The translations under genes and the position numbers were made by a program. From contig ATWD01000001.1 of the NCBI GenBank assembly GCA_000421065.1, positions 2,844,001 through 2,908,000 of the forward strand: DNA of 64,000 nt, in the 5' to 3' direction. The notes beneath the pieces were generated by a model, which saw only the letters and a program-made list of their open reading frames with translations, had not been told where the DNA came from and searched no databases. Shown here in pieces: positions 1-15,377 of this stretch. Each line of letters starts with the position of its first letter. Positions within the stretch are counted from its first letter, which is position 1. This stretch comes from Acidobacteriaceae bacterium TAA 166. GTDB lineage: Bacteria > Acidobacteriota > Terriglobia > Terriglobales > Acidobacteriaceae.

Positions 1-709
1 GCCGGGGCAGGCTCTTTCCATTGGCCAGATCGCAGGCGCGCCACATGTACCAGCTGGCCACCGAGCGCCAGGGAGCCCACTTCTTGCCGCGCCGGTGCAT
101 GATCTCGGCCGAGGGAAGGTCGGCTGGGATGACCTTCGCCGTCGGCTTCAGCCCCAGAAAGGTCAGAGCGAATCCCTTGCGCACGCCGTAATCGGAGACA
201 GGAAAGACGTCGGGGCGCCCCAGACGGAACATCAGCAGCATCTCGACCGTCCAGCGGCCGATGCCCCGGACCTGCGTCAGATGCTCGATGATGTCTTCAT
301 CGGACATGCGGCGGATGCGGGGCAGCGTGGGGACGGTTCCGTCGATCGTCTTGGCGGCGAGGTCGCGCAGGGCGAGCATCTTATTCTTGGATAGGCCAGC
401 CGTGCGGAGCTGCTCGTTAGGGCAGTCGAGCAGGTGCTGTGCCGAGGGATGGATGCCGATCCCGCAGACGGGATGGAAGCTCTCGAGCAGGCGGCGATGA
501 ATCGTCGCCGCGGCTTTCCCATGCAGCTGCTGATAGACGATGGATTCGACCAGGGCCTCGAAGGGGGAGAGGCCGCTTGAGACACGCAGGGTGAAGGGTC
601 CGGCGCGCTCGATCAGACGGCTGAGCTTCGGGTCGGCGGAGGAGAGCTGGGCGATGGCGGCCGAGGAGTCGTAGCGCGGCGCGCGTGGGGTGGCGCTGGG
701 GCGAGGCAT
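1..709 (-). CDS. AlkA-type DNA-3-methyladenine glycosylase, 3' end cut by window
   Basis: Base-excision repair glycosylase of the HhH-GPD superfamily, which removes alkylated purines from DNA. Reading the reverse strand from the ATG at 709 gives 236 uninterrupted codons before the window edge, so the C-terminus is missing. The helix-hairpin-helix is clear (LTQVRGIGRWTVEMLLMFRL), followed by the glycine/aspartate segment FPVSDYGVRKG, whose Asp sits where the AlkA catalytic Asp is expected. Further on, WAPWRSVASWYMWR matches the usual AlkA C-terminal helix. There is no Ada regulatory domain at the N-terminus (MPRPSATPRAPRYD), so this is a stand-alone enzyme. It diverges from the respiratory operon, with repeat copy A between them. 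The family is well supported; substrate preference cannot be read. Confidence 0.85.
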   Translation of the reverse strand, partial: MPRPSATPRAPRYDSSAAIAQLSSADPKLSRLIERAGPFTLRVSSGLSPFEALVESIVYQQLHGKAAATIHRRLLESFHPVCGIGIHPSAQHLLDCPNEQLRTAGLSKNKMLALRDLAAKTIDGTVPTLPRIRRMSDEDIIEHLTQVRGIGRWTVEMLLMFRLGRPDVFPVSDYGVRKGFALTFLGLKPTAKVIPADLPSAEIMHRRGKKWAPWRSVASWYMWRACDLANGKSLPR

Positions 710-750
710 AAGGATGACGGTATCGCAGAGGATGATGCGAAGAAAGAGCA

Positions 751-936
751 AGCGCTGCCGCGCGGGCCCACTGCGCGTGGGGCGGTCACTTCGTGACTTG
801 TATACCGGCTTCGCCGTGGGCCTCCCGCTGGTCGGCGCAGAAATCTTTCAAGCGACCAGCGGGAGCCCCACCCCGAAGGGAGTACACGCGTCACGAAGTG
901 ACCGCTCCACGCGCAGTGGGCCCGGCCGGCAGGCCA
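751..936. repeat. Intergenic long-hairpin repeat, copy A (full form)
   Basis: A 186-bp imperfect palindrome. The left arm begins GCGCTGCCGCGCGGGCCC and runs through GTCACTTCGTGAC; the right arm runs from GTCACGAAGTGACCGC to GGGCCCGGCCGGCAGGCC. The centre holds a further 13-bp inverted repeat (CTCCCGCTGGTCG / CGACCAGCGGGAG) around an AT-richer loop. It lies between the divergent glycosylase and actA genes. I see no ORF or transposase in it. Confidence 0.9.
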
Positions 937-1334
937 TCCAAAATCCCAATCTGGAACTCGGACCAATTTGGTTTGCATTTACAAGGCCGATACCTTTCGG
1001 GCAGGGTAGATGTTGTGCCCCGAAATCCTCTTGAACCGTATTTGCACGAGATATTGTGCAGCTTTGTTTTCAGAGGGTTCGGTCGTGTTTCGATAATCGA
1101 AGTAAACGCTTAAAAATCAGTTCCGAGTATCGGTCAGAGGGGTTCTGTCTGTCTTTTTCCACTGCTATACTCGGAGTTTCTGAGAGAAGAATTTTTCGGG
1201 CTGAAGTGTAAGAACCGAGGCCTGAATTGCCGGTGGCGGCATTAACCGGCGAAAGCAGCGAAGAACCATCCGCCCTTGAAGCCCTCTTCGGAGGCGAGGG
1301 GAAGGCGAACCAGAGAGGAAGCAGGAAAGCACTC
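937..1334 (+). promoter_or_regulatory. Leader region of the respiratory operon, weak promoter candidate
   Basis: About 400 bp without a gene before actA. The best promoter-like element is TATACT at 1166-1171 with TTCTGT 17 bp upstream at 1143-1148; the -35 match is poor, so this is only a candidate. A GGAAGCAGGAAAG Shine-Dalgarno-like stretch precedes the actA ATG at 1335. An in-frame TTG at 1227 would extend actA by 36 residues, but those residues look non-coding. Confidence 0.3.
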
Positions 1335-2243
1335 ATGGCGCAAGTTTTTGACCGCAGTTCGAACGCGCTGGCTCGAGCGAGCCTTGTTTTGACGGGCCTG
1401 ATCGTCGTCGCGCTCGGCATTGCTCTGAACCAGTTGCAGCGATCCCCGTGGGTCACCAAGCAGGGTCAGCGTCCGGATCAGCCGATTCCCTTCAGCCACA
1501 AGCACCACGTCGAGGGTCTCGGGCTGCAGTGCCAGTACTGCCACACCCAGGTGGAGAAGGCGGCCTACGCCGGCATTCCCCCCACCAAGACCTGCATCAA
1601 CTGCCACGCGCAGATCTGGACCAACGCCGACTACCTTGAGCCCGTGCGCGAGAGCTGGGCGACCGGAGCCTCGATCCAGTGGATCCGGGTGCACGACCTT
1701 CCCGACTTCGTCTACTTCAATCACGACATTCACGTGAACAAGGGCATCGGCTGCGCCAGCTGTCACGGCCGCGTCGACGAGATGCCGCTGATGTACCAGC
1801 AGAACACGCTGCAGATGGAGTGGTGTCTGAACTGCCACCGCAATCCCGCCGCGAACCTGCGGCCGACGTCGGAGATCTACAACATGGCCTGGGCCGGACC
1901 TTCGAGCGACAAGCCGGTCTGGTGCGCCTCGACCGGCGTGGCCGGACCGACCGCCGGAAGCCTGAGCTGCACCACGGACGATCCCAACAAGTCGGCCCCC
2001 GAGTTGGCGATGATGCAGAAGAGCGCCTCCTCCGGTTCCGGCCAGAGCGGAGCCCAGCTGCAGCCGCATGCCCTGACCGGCGAGGGCCAGGCGATGACGA
2101 GCGACGTCGCTCCGATGCACCTCCTCGTTCCCGCCAGCTATCAGAAGTTCACCAGCCAGATGGAGCTGGGTAAGTACCTGACGGCGCAGTACCACATCCG
2201 CACGCCGAATGAGCTCTCCAGCTGCGAGACGTGCCACCGATGA
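1335..2243 (+). CDS. actA: Alternative complex III subunit ActA, pentaheme cytochrome c
   Basis: Electron-transfer subunit of the alternative complex III, the quinol:cytochrome c oxidoreductase that replaces bc1 in several phyla. The 302-residue protein has an N-terminal membrane anchor (LVLTGLIVVALGIALNQL) and five CxxCH heme motifs: CQYCH, CINCH, CASCH, CLNCH and CETCH, the last just before the stop. Five c-hemes is the number known for Rhodothermus ActA. I chose the ATG at 1335 because of the purine-rich ribosome site and the immediate anchor. The stretch between hemes 4 and 5 is long, Ser/Gly-rich and probably a flexible loop. It is the first gene of the act-sco-cox operon and ends 29 bp before the chosen actB start. 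Confidence 0.95.
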   Translation: MAQVFDRSSNALARASLVLTGLIVVALGIALNQLQRSPWVTKQGQRPDQPIPFSHKHHVEGLGLQCQYCHTQVEKAAYAGIPPTKTCINCHAQIWTNADYLEPVRESWATGASIQWIRVHDLPDFVYFNHDIHVNKGIGCASCHGRVDEMPLMYQQNTLQMEWCLNCHRNPAANLRPTSEIYNMAWAGPSSDKPVWCASTGVAGPTAGSLSCTTDDPNKSAPELAMMQKSASSGSGQSGAQLQPHALTGEGQAMTSDVAPMHLLVPASYQKFTSQMELGKYLTAQYHIRTPNELSSCETCHR

Positions 2244-2272
2244 AGACTAGAGGGGTTGGGACAGAAGACACG

Positions 2273-6912
<4,640 letters not shown>

Positions 6913-6913
<1 letters not shown>

Positions 6914-7455
6914 TGCCGGTCAGAGAAGGAATCTACGGCCTGCTGGCGGAGTTCAACACTCCCGGCGAACTGGTGGTTGCGACCGAAGAGGCGCGCCGCG
7001 CCGGCTACCGCCGCATGGAGTGCTACACCCCCTATCCGGTGGAGGAAGCCGCTGAGGCCCTCGAGTTTCACAAGAACCGCGTCCCCATGGTCTGCCTGCT
7101 GGGCGGCCTGATGGGCGTCACCACCTCCTTTTTGATGGAGACCTGGATCTCGGTGTGGGCCTACCCGCTCAACATCGCCGGGCGTCCGCTCTTCTCCTGG
7201 CCAGCGTTCATCATCCCGGCCTACGAGTGGACCATCCTCTTCGCCGGCCTCTCGGCGGGCTTCGGCATGCTGGCACTGAACGGCCTTCCGCAGCTCTACC
7301 ATCCGCTCTTCAACGCTCCGAACTTCCGCAACGGGGCGACGACGGACAAGTTTTTCCTCTGCCTGGAGTCGGTCGACCCCAAGTTCTCGCCGACCGAGAC
7401 CCGCTCATTCCTCGAGCAGTTCCACGCGGTCTCGGTGGTGGAGGTCGAGCTCTAA
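6913..7455 (+). CDS. actD: Alternative complex III subunit ActD (DUF3341)
   Basis: A 180-residue membrane protein with the DUF3341 pattern found only in act operons. It starts with a soluble ferredoxin-fold-like stretch (GIYGLLAEFNTPGELVVATE; then YRRMECYTPYPVEEA), followed by two transmembrane helices around PMVCLLGGLMGVTTSFLMET and IPAYEWTILFAGLSAGFGM, and a short tail ending in VEVEL. Its role in the complex is structural; no cofactor-binding residues are evident. Start and stop overlap both neighbours by single bases (TAATG on each side), so it is translated with actC and actE. Confidence 0.93.
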
Positions 7456-8279
7456 TGCGGATCGCAGCACAGAACGAAGTCAGGAACCCGATGCAGAAGC
7501 CCAGCAAGGCGATCTCGATGGTGGCGGCGATGGGAGCAATGGCGGCGACGCTGGTGTTGGCGGGATGCCGTCAGGACATGCACGACCAGCCGAAGTTCTT
7601 CCCCCAGCGCGGAACCACCCTCTACGCCGACGGCCGCTCGGTGCGCCCGCAGGTGGAGAACACGGTGGGCCGCAGCCAGCTGCACCAGGACTCCTACTTC
7701 TACACCGGCCTGGTGGATGGCAGGGAGGCCGACGGTCTTCCCTTCCCGGTCACGGCCAGGGTTCTGGCCCGCGGCCAGGAGCGCTACAACATCTACTGCA
7801 CGCCCTGCCACTCGCGCGTGGGCAACGGCGAGGGCATGATCGTCGAGCGGGGCTACGCCAAGGCCGGCGATTTCCATACGGCGCGGCTCGAGCAGGCACC
7901 CCTCGGACACTTCTTTCACGTGATCTCGAACGGCCACGGCGCTATGCCCGACTACTCGGCGCAGGTGGCCCCGGCCGATCGCTGGGCGATCGTCGCCTAC
8001 ATCCGGGCCCTGCAGCTGAGCCAGAAGGCGACCCAGGCGGATGTTCCCTCGGGCGCCCACGTCGAGCCGCTCTCCTCGATCGCCGAACGCGAGGGTCTGC
8101 CCGCAGCCTTTCTGGGGGAGTGGAAGATCCCGGCGACCGCCGAGACCGGAACCCCAACCCATCAGCCCCTCGTCCTTCCCTCGCCGGGTGGGGACGGATC
8201 GGCGAGAACGAATTCCCAGCCTGCGGCTTCCACTGGATCTAAGCCTGCAGCCAACAACCAAGCAGCACCCAAGCAGTAA
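7455..8279 (+). CDS. actE: Alternative complex III subunit ActE, monoheme cytochrome c lipoprotein
   Basis: Monoheme cytochrome c of alternative complex III, 274 residues. From the ATG at 7455 (overlapping the actD stop) there is a signal peptide ending in the lipobox LAGC near residue 37, so the mature protein should be lipid-anchored facing the periplasm. One CxxCH motif is present (YCTPCHSRVGNGEG), with a distal Met candidate in HGAMPDYS. The C-terminal 80 residues are Pro/Ser/Ala-rich and low complexity (TGSKPAANNQAAPKQ), longer than I expect for ActE. The open frame continues upstream inside actD, but that part has no signal-peptide logic and is a shadow. Confidence 0.93.
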   Translation: MRIAAQNEVRNPMQKPSKAISMVAAMGAMAATLVLAGCRQDMHDQPKFFPQRGTTLYADGRSVRPQVENTVGRSQLHQDSYFYTGLVDGREADGLPFPVTARVLARGQERYNIYCTPCHSRVGNGEGMIVERGYAKAGDFHTARLEQAPLGHFFHVISNGHGAMPDYSAQVAPADRWAIVAYIRALQLSQKATQADVPSGAHVEPLSSIAEREGLPAAFLGEWKIPATAETGTPTHQPLVLPSPGGDGSARTNSQPAASTGSKPAANNQAAPKQ

Positions 8280-8313
8280 TCTCGGAAGCTTCCGAACGAA
8301 GGCTTGAAAAAGA

Positions 8314-9648
8314 ATGTCACTTGGACACGAACACAACGGAGACGCAGGGCACCACGGCCACGGGCCGCGCGTGCTTCCCGCATCGCTCGCCGCGCCCGAG
8401 GAGGCCATCAAGGCCTGGCGGACCCGCCTGTTGATCGTCGGCGTCGCCGCGACGGTTATCTCGCTCGCCTTCTTCATGGTCCAGGGCGGACCCGTCCACA
8501 TCCTGCGCGCCTACCTGATGGGCTTTATGCTCTCCTTCGGCTTTGCTGGCGGCGGTCTGGCGATGCTGATGCTGCAGTACGTCTCCGGCGGTAAGTGGGG
8601 ACTGCTTCTGCGTCGTCCGCTCGAGGCAGCCTCGCGCACCCTGTGGCTGGTCGCCGCCATGGTGATCCCGGTTCTCCTGCTGATGAAGCATCTTTACCAG
8701 TGGGCGGCCTTCCCCAACGCGCAGGCCACCGCGGCGGCCTACGCCAAGGGCCTGATGACCCAGGAGCAGATGCTCACGGCCAACGCCAAGCACGCCATGC
8801 TGAGCCCGTCTGCCGCCATCGTGCAGACGGTGATCGTCTTTGCCATCCTTCTGCTCATGACCACCCTGCTGAACCGCTGGTCGCTTCAGCGCGATGCCGA
8901 CCCCGACGCCGGCTCGCAGTCGAGCTACGATCGCTGGCGCATCAAGTTCGAGAACCTCTCCGGAATCGGCATCCTGATCTACGTCATCCTGATGACGGAC
9001 CTCGCGATCGTTCTGATCAAGTCCCTGGACGTAACCTGGTACTCGTCGATCTACGGCCTCCAGTTTCTCGTCGGCCAAGGCTATCAGACGCTTGCGCTCG
9101 GCATATTGATGGTCATCTTGCTCTCGCGCTACGAGCCGCTGAAGACGCTGCTGCGCGTGACCGAGCAGCATGATCTGGGCAAGTTCGCCTTCGCCTTCAC
9201 CATGCTGAACATCTACCTCTGCTTCGCGGAGTTCCTGATCATCTGGTCGGGCAACGTTCCGGACGAGATTCCGTGGTACCTGGCGCGCATCCAGGGCGGA
9301 TGGTGGGTGATCTGCTCGCTCGACTTCATCTGCCACTGGCTGATCCCCTTCTCGCTGCTGCTGTCGCGCGATCTGAAGCGGAACAAGAAGAAGATGATCT
9401 GGCTGACCGCGTGGATGATCTTTGCCCGCTCGCTCGACATGTTCTGGCTGATCGAGCCGAACTTCCGGGACGCCGCCGGCAACCTGCGCCTCTCGGGAAA
9501 CCTCGGAATCCTGGCCTACATTACGGTTCCGGTCGCCGTGCTCTCGATCTGGGGAGCCTATTACCTGACCGAGTTGATGAAGCGTCCGTTGATGAACGTC
9601 AACGACCCGCACCTGGAAGAGATGTTGGAGCCCGAACATGCCCACTAA
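8314..9648 (+). CDS. actF: Alternative complex III subunit ActF, membrane quinone-binding-like protein
   Basis: Second large membrane subunit of alternative complex III, 444 residues with about ten hydrophobic helices, structurally related to ActC. The N-terminus is His/Gly-rich (GHEHNGDAGHHGHG) before the first helix (LLIVGVAATVISLAFFMVQG). Later conserved-looking features include FAFAFTMLNIYLCFAEFLII and the helix-end segment HWLIPFSLLLSRDLKRN. It follows actE after 34 bp that contain a GGAAGCTTCC palindrome, and its 3' end overlaps the next gene by 11 bp. No actG-like gene follows, as in some known act clusters. Confidence 0.93.
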   Translation: MSLGHEHNGDAGHHGHGPRVLPASLAAPEEAIKAWRTRLLIVGVAATVISLAFFMVQGGPVHILRAYLMGFMLSFGFAGGGLAMLMLQYVSGGKWGLLLRRPLEAASRTLWLVAAMVIPVLLLMKHLYQWAAFPNAQATAAAYAKGLMTQEQMLTANAKHAMLSPSAAIVQTVIVFAILLLMTTLLNRWSLQRDADPDAGSQSSYDRWRIKFENLSGIGILIYVILMTDLAIVLIKSLDVTWYSSIYGLQFLVGQGYQTLALGILMVILLSRYEPLKTLLRVTEQHDLGKFAFAFTMLNIYLCFAEFLIIWSGNVPDEIPWYLARIQGGWWVICSLDFICHWLIPFSLLLSRDLKRNKKKMIWLTAWMIFARSLDMFWLIEPNFRDAAGNLRLSGNLGILAYITVPVAVLSIWGAYYLTELMKRPLMNVNDPHLEEMLEPEHAH

Positions 9649-10309
9649 CGATCACGATCTGCATCCCGAGCCCAAGCACGATCCGCACGTCCATACCCCG
9701 GACGCTCCGGGCTACGAGACGACCGACGTCAACGTCAACGGCGTGGTGGTCTTCTGCGCCGGCCTGGCAGGGTTCGTTATCGTCTTTTTCTTCTTCTGCT
9801 TCCTAATGGGAAAGGTGATCAACGGAGCCCTGCAGAAGTCAGACGGTCCGGCCGACAAGTGGCACCAGGCGAATAGCGAGGAGAACGGTGTCCGCGGTCT
9901 GACCCCCAATCCCCAGCTGCAGCAGCGTCAGCTTCAGCAGATGACGTCGGCGTTTCCTGAGCCGCGCGTCGATCTCGACGACGGCAACCAGCAGACCGCC
10001 GACCTGCACGCCCGCGAGGACCTGATGCTCGAGCACTACTCGAGCACCCCGGGACAGGACGGGATCCGCATCCCGATCGAGCGCGCCATGGAGCTGATCA
10101 CCGAGCGCGGTCTGCCGGTCCACGCCAACCCCTCGGGAGCGGAGACGAAGATGGTCGGCGAGAACGAGCCCCAGATTCAGGCTCCTTTGACCAACGGATT
10201 TGCCCGTACCGGCTTCGAGCAGGATGTGATCGAGGCCCGCAGGCAGAAGATGGACTACGGCAAGGCCGAGGAGTCGGCGCAGCACGCGCAGCTGACGCCG
10301 GCGCGGTAG
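9638..10309 (+). CDS. Conserved single-helix membrane protein of the act-cox operon, unknown function
   Basis: A 223-residue protein with a polar, His-rich N-terminus, one transmembrane helix (VVFCAGLAGFVIVFFFFCFL) and a long soluble tail. The tail contains PEPRVDLDDGN, a DLHAREDLMLEHYSSTPGQD stretch and the motif IRIPIERAMELITERGLP. From memory, that last motif recurs in small proteins encoded just upstream of sco genes in several phyla, which suggests an oxidase-assembly or supercomplex role; the function is not established. The start overlaps the end of actF, and sco follows about 90 bp later. I see no heme or copper motif. Confidence 0.8.
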   Translation: MPTNDHDLHPEPKHDPHVHTPDAPGYETTDVNVNGVVVFCAGLAGFVIVFFFFCFLMGKVINGALQKSDGPADKWHQANSEENGVRGLTPNPQLQQRQLQQMTSAFPEPRVDLDDGNQQTADLHAREDLMLEHYSSTPGQDGIRIPIERAMELITERGLPVHANPSGAETKMVGENEPQIQAPLTNGFARTGFEQDVIEARRQKMDYGKAEESAQHAQLTPAR

Positions 10310-10399
10310 GCGGTCCTTCGGCCAGTTCGGTAATCGGCGGCGATTTAAGATAGTGGTATGAACCTATTTGAGCAGCGAAGCGGCACCGGGAAGGAAGCG

Positions 10400-11320
10400 A
10401 TGGAGAAGCAGGTGACAGGACGGAGGGGATGGGGGGCGATGGCGGCGGCTCTCGGCTGCGCCCTCCTGGCCTCGCCTCTTCTGGTCCCATCGCTCTCGGC
10501 CCAGGTCTCGAGCTACGGCGACAAAGCCACCGGCCAGAACTCTGGCGATCAGCTCCCCCAGGTGCTCGAGAAGGTAGGAGTGGCGCAGCGGCTGAATCAG
10601 CAGCTGCCGCTCGATGCTCAGTTCGTCGATGATACGGGCAAGACGGTCCGGATCGGCGATTACTTCGGCAAGCGGCCGGCTCTTCTGACCTTGGTCTACT
10701 TCACCTGCCCCATGCTGTGCTCGGAGGAGCTGGATGGCCTGGCCGGAGCGCTTGAGATGGTGAAGTTGACGCCCGGCAAGGACTTCGACGTCATCGTCGT
10801 CTCCATTGACCCGAATGACACTCCCGCGGAGGCGGCCAAGAAGAAGGCCTACTACCTCAAGCGATACGGAAGGCCGGAGACGGCCGACGGCTGGCACTTC
10901 CTCACCGGATCGCGCCCGTCGATCGACCGCGTCACCGACGCGACCGGATTCGGCTACGTCCGGGTTCCGGGGCCGGATGGCAAGCTGACGCAGTTCGCGC
11001 ACGCGAGCTCGATCGAGGTAGTGACGACCGAGGGCAAGCTGGCCCAGTACTATCTCGGCGTAGAGTATTCGCCGAAGGACGTTCTGCTGGGTCTGGTGGA
11101 GGCTTCGGGCAACAAGATCGGCTCGCCGGTCGCCAATATTCTGACCTATTGCTATCACTACGATCCTCACACGAACAAGCACTCGCTGATCGTCTCGCGG
11201 GTGGTGCAGCTGGGCGGTGTGGTGACGGTGGCGGGCCTGGGCGGCTTTATGTTCGTTATGTTCCGAAGGGATATCAAGCTCGGACGCGATCACGATTTGA
11301 CGAAGAAAGAGAATGGATAA
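10400..11320 (+). CDS. sco: Sco1/SenC-type copper chaperone for cytochrome oxidase
   Basis: Thioredoxin-fold copper chaperone that delivers copper and reducing power to the CuA site of cytochrome oxidase subunit II. The CxxxC copper motif is present (FTCPMLCSEE), with the distal His in TQFAHASSIEVV. The N-terminus is a signal peptide (RRGWGAMAAALGCALL...SLSAQ) and the C-terminus has an extra hydrophobic helix (GGVVTVAGLGGFMFVMF), so the protein is membrane-tethered with its domain in the periplasm. I chose the ATG at 10400 because of the AAGGAAG site just upstream; an in-frame ATG at 10358 is the alternative and adds 14 residues. It sits directly before coxB, its presumed client. Confidence 0.92.
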   Translation: MEKQVTGRRGWGAMAAALGCALLASPLLVPSLSAQVSSYGDKATGQNSGDQLPQVLEKVGVAQRLNQQLPLDAQFVDDTGKTVRIGDYFGKRPALLTLVYFTCPMLCSEELDGLAGALEMVKLTPGKDFDVIVVSIDPNDTPAEAAKKKAYYLKRYGRPETADGWHFLTGSRPSIDRVTDATGFGYVRVPGPDGKLTQFAHASSIEVVTTEGKLAQYYLGVEYSPKDVLLGLVEASGNKIGSPVANILTYCYHYDPHTNKHSLIVSRVVQLGGVVTVAGLGGFMFVMFRRDIKLGRDHDLTKKENG

Positions 11321-11329
11321 AGGGTAACG

Positions 11330-12369
11330 ATGCATATCAGTCCCGTACTGTGGCAATTTCTGGTGAAGTGGCTCACGAACTCTGCGCTCTTTCCGCGCGA
11401 GGCGTCAACGATCGCCCCGTATGCCGATGCGCTCTACTTCTTCCTGCTGCTGATCACGATCGTCGGCCTTGTGCTGGTGGGAACGCTCGTCTTCGGCTTC
11501 GCCATCCGGTACCGTAAGGAGCGCAACCCGGTCGCCACCCAGGTCGAGGGCTCGACCCTGCTCGAGGCGACCTGGACGATCATTCCGCTGGCCCTGTTCC
11601 TGATCGTCTTTGTCTGGGGCGCGCTGCTCTACTTCCGAATCTATAACCCGCCGACCAACGCGATGAACATCTACGTCGTAGGCAAGCAGTGGATGTGGAA
11701 GTCCGAGCATCCCGGCGGACAGCACGAGATCAACAACCTGCACGTTCCCATGGGCGTGCCGATTCAGCTGACCATGATCTCGCAGGACGTCTTCCACAGC
11801 TTCTCGGTACCGGACTTCCGCGTGAAGCGCGAGGTGATTCCGGGGCGGTATTCGACAGTGTGGTTTGAGGCTACGACCCCGGGGACGTACCATATCTTCT
11901 GTACGCAGTACTGCGGAACCAAGCACTCGGGCATGATCGGAGAGGTTACGGTGCTCAGCCCTGAGGACTACAAGAAGTGGACCGAGGCCTCGACCAGCGG
12001 CATGTCGCTGGCGCAGAACGGCGAGCGCCTCTTCGCCAGCATGGGGTGCAACGCCTGCCACAGCGGAAACGCCGCGGCGCGCGGACCGAACCTGGCCGGC
12101 GTCTACGGATCGAAGCTGCGCTTGGCCAACGGGGGCGAGGTTCTGGTCAACGAAGCTTATCTTCGCGACGCGATCCTGAATCCGTCGCAGCACGTAACCG
12201 CGGGCTACGCGCCCATCATGCCCACCTACCAGGGGCAGATCAGTGAAGAGGGTCTGATCGATCTGGTGGAGTATCTGAAGTCCCTCAAGACGAACTACCG
12301 TGTGCAGCAGACGCTGACCACGTCGGAGTCCAACCAAGCGGCGCCGATGACGCCAGAGGTGGTGAAGCC

Positions 12370-12373
<4 letters not shown>
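11330..12373 (+). CDS. coxB: Cytochrome c oxidase subunit II with C-terminal cytochrome c domain (caa3 type)
   Basis: Electron-entry subunit of the oxidase, 347 residues. Two N-terminal membrane helices are followed by a cupredoxin domain with CuA ligands H156, C191, C195, H199 and M202 (motif [12 protein letters not shown]). A C-terminal cytochrome c domain carries CNACH at about 240-244, with a distal Met near [11 protein letters not shown]. This fused cytochrome makes the enzyme a caa3 oxidase that can take electrons directly from alternative complex III. The 3' end overlaps coxA by four bases (ATGA), indicating coupling. Confidence 0.96.
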
Positions 12374-14794
<2,421 letters not shown>

Positions 14795-14808
14795 TTTTGT
14801 GACACCCG

Positions 14809-14840
14809 ATCGAGGATCCGCTCGGCGGCGGATCCTCGAT
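14809..14840 (+). repeat. Perfect 13-bp stem-loop between coxC and coxD
   Basis: ATCGAGGATCCGC (14809-14821) and GCGGATCCTCGAT (14828-14840) are exact reverse complements around a 6-base loop TCGGCG. No T-run follows, so it is not a classical terminator. It begins 14 bp after the coxC stop and lies about 55 bp before the subunit IV start, where it could mark an mRNA processing or stability point. Confidence 0.85.
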
Positions 14841-14895
14841 ACCATCAAGTATCTCCGGCTGACACCGGCTCCGCCGCACTCTCAAGGAGAAGATC

Positions 14896-15234
14896 ATGTC
14901 GTCTGAATACCACGACCCGGCCAACGTGAATAACCCCGAGCACGCGGATCATCATATCGTTCAGCCCGGAACTTACATCGCTGTCTACATCACGCTGCTG
15001 GTCTTCACGGGAATTACGGTGGGAGCGGCCTTCATTGACCTGCACATCCTGAACCCGATCATCGCGGTCGGGATCGCCTGTTTCAAAGCCGTCATTGTCA
15101 TGCTCTTTTTCATGCACGTCATCTACCAGTCGAAGCTGATCAAGCTGACGGTCTCCGCGGGATTCTTCACCTTTTTGATCCTGATCGCCATGACTCTAAC
15201 CGACTACATCAGCCGCGCCTGGGGACGCTGGTAA
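14896..15234 (+). CDS. coxD: Cytochrome c oxidase subunit IV (caa3-type small subunit)
   Basis: A 112-residue membrane protein with three hydrophobic helices (AVYITLLVFTGITVGAAFI, NPIIAVGIACFKAVIVMLFF, LTVSAGFFTFLILIAMTLTD). This size, the helix number and the motif FKAVIVMLFFMHV match the prokaryotic COX4/CtaF-like subunit that follows subunit III in caa3 loci. The ribosome site CAAGGAGAAGATC before the ATG is strong. It is the last gene of the operon and is followed by an intrinsic terminator 24 bp downstream. Confidence 0.9.
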   Translation: MSSEYHDPANVNNPEHADHHIVQPGTYIAVYITLLVFTGITVGAAFIDLHILNPIIAVGIACFKAVIVMLFFMHVIYQSKLIKLTVSAGFFTFLILIAMTLTDYISRAWGRW

Positions 15235-15257
15235 AGCTCTTTCCTTCGCAATCAGAG

Positions 15258-15285
15258 AGGCGGCCTTCGGGCCGCTTTCTTTCTT
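15258..15285 (+). terminator. Intrinsic terminator of the act-cox operon
   Basis: A GC-rich hairpin GCGGCC-TTCG-GGCCGC (15260-15275) with a stable tetraloop, followed by TTTCTTTCTTT. It lies 25 bp after the coxD stop and before the convergent glycosyltransferase gene. Confidence 0.88.
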
Positions 15286-15290
15286 TGCTG

Positions 15291-15373
15291 AGAAGAGTAT
15301 GGCCTGCCGGCCGGGCCCACTGCGCTCTTGCGACCGCCCCACGCGTAGTGGGCCCGCGCGGCAGCGCTCTTCT
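15291..15373. repeat. Intergenic long-hairpin repeat, copy B (short form)
   Basis: Core at 15301-15368: GGCCTGCCGGCCGGGCCCAC at one end and GTGGGCCCGCGCGGCAGCGC at the other, with only a short remnant of the middle (TTGCGACCGCCCCACGCG). The flanks AGAAGAG (15291-15297) and CTCTTCT (15367-15373) are complementary and extend the hairpin. It lies between the operon terminator and the convergent GT39 gene. Confidence 0.88.
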
Positions 15374-15377
15374 TTGC

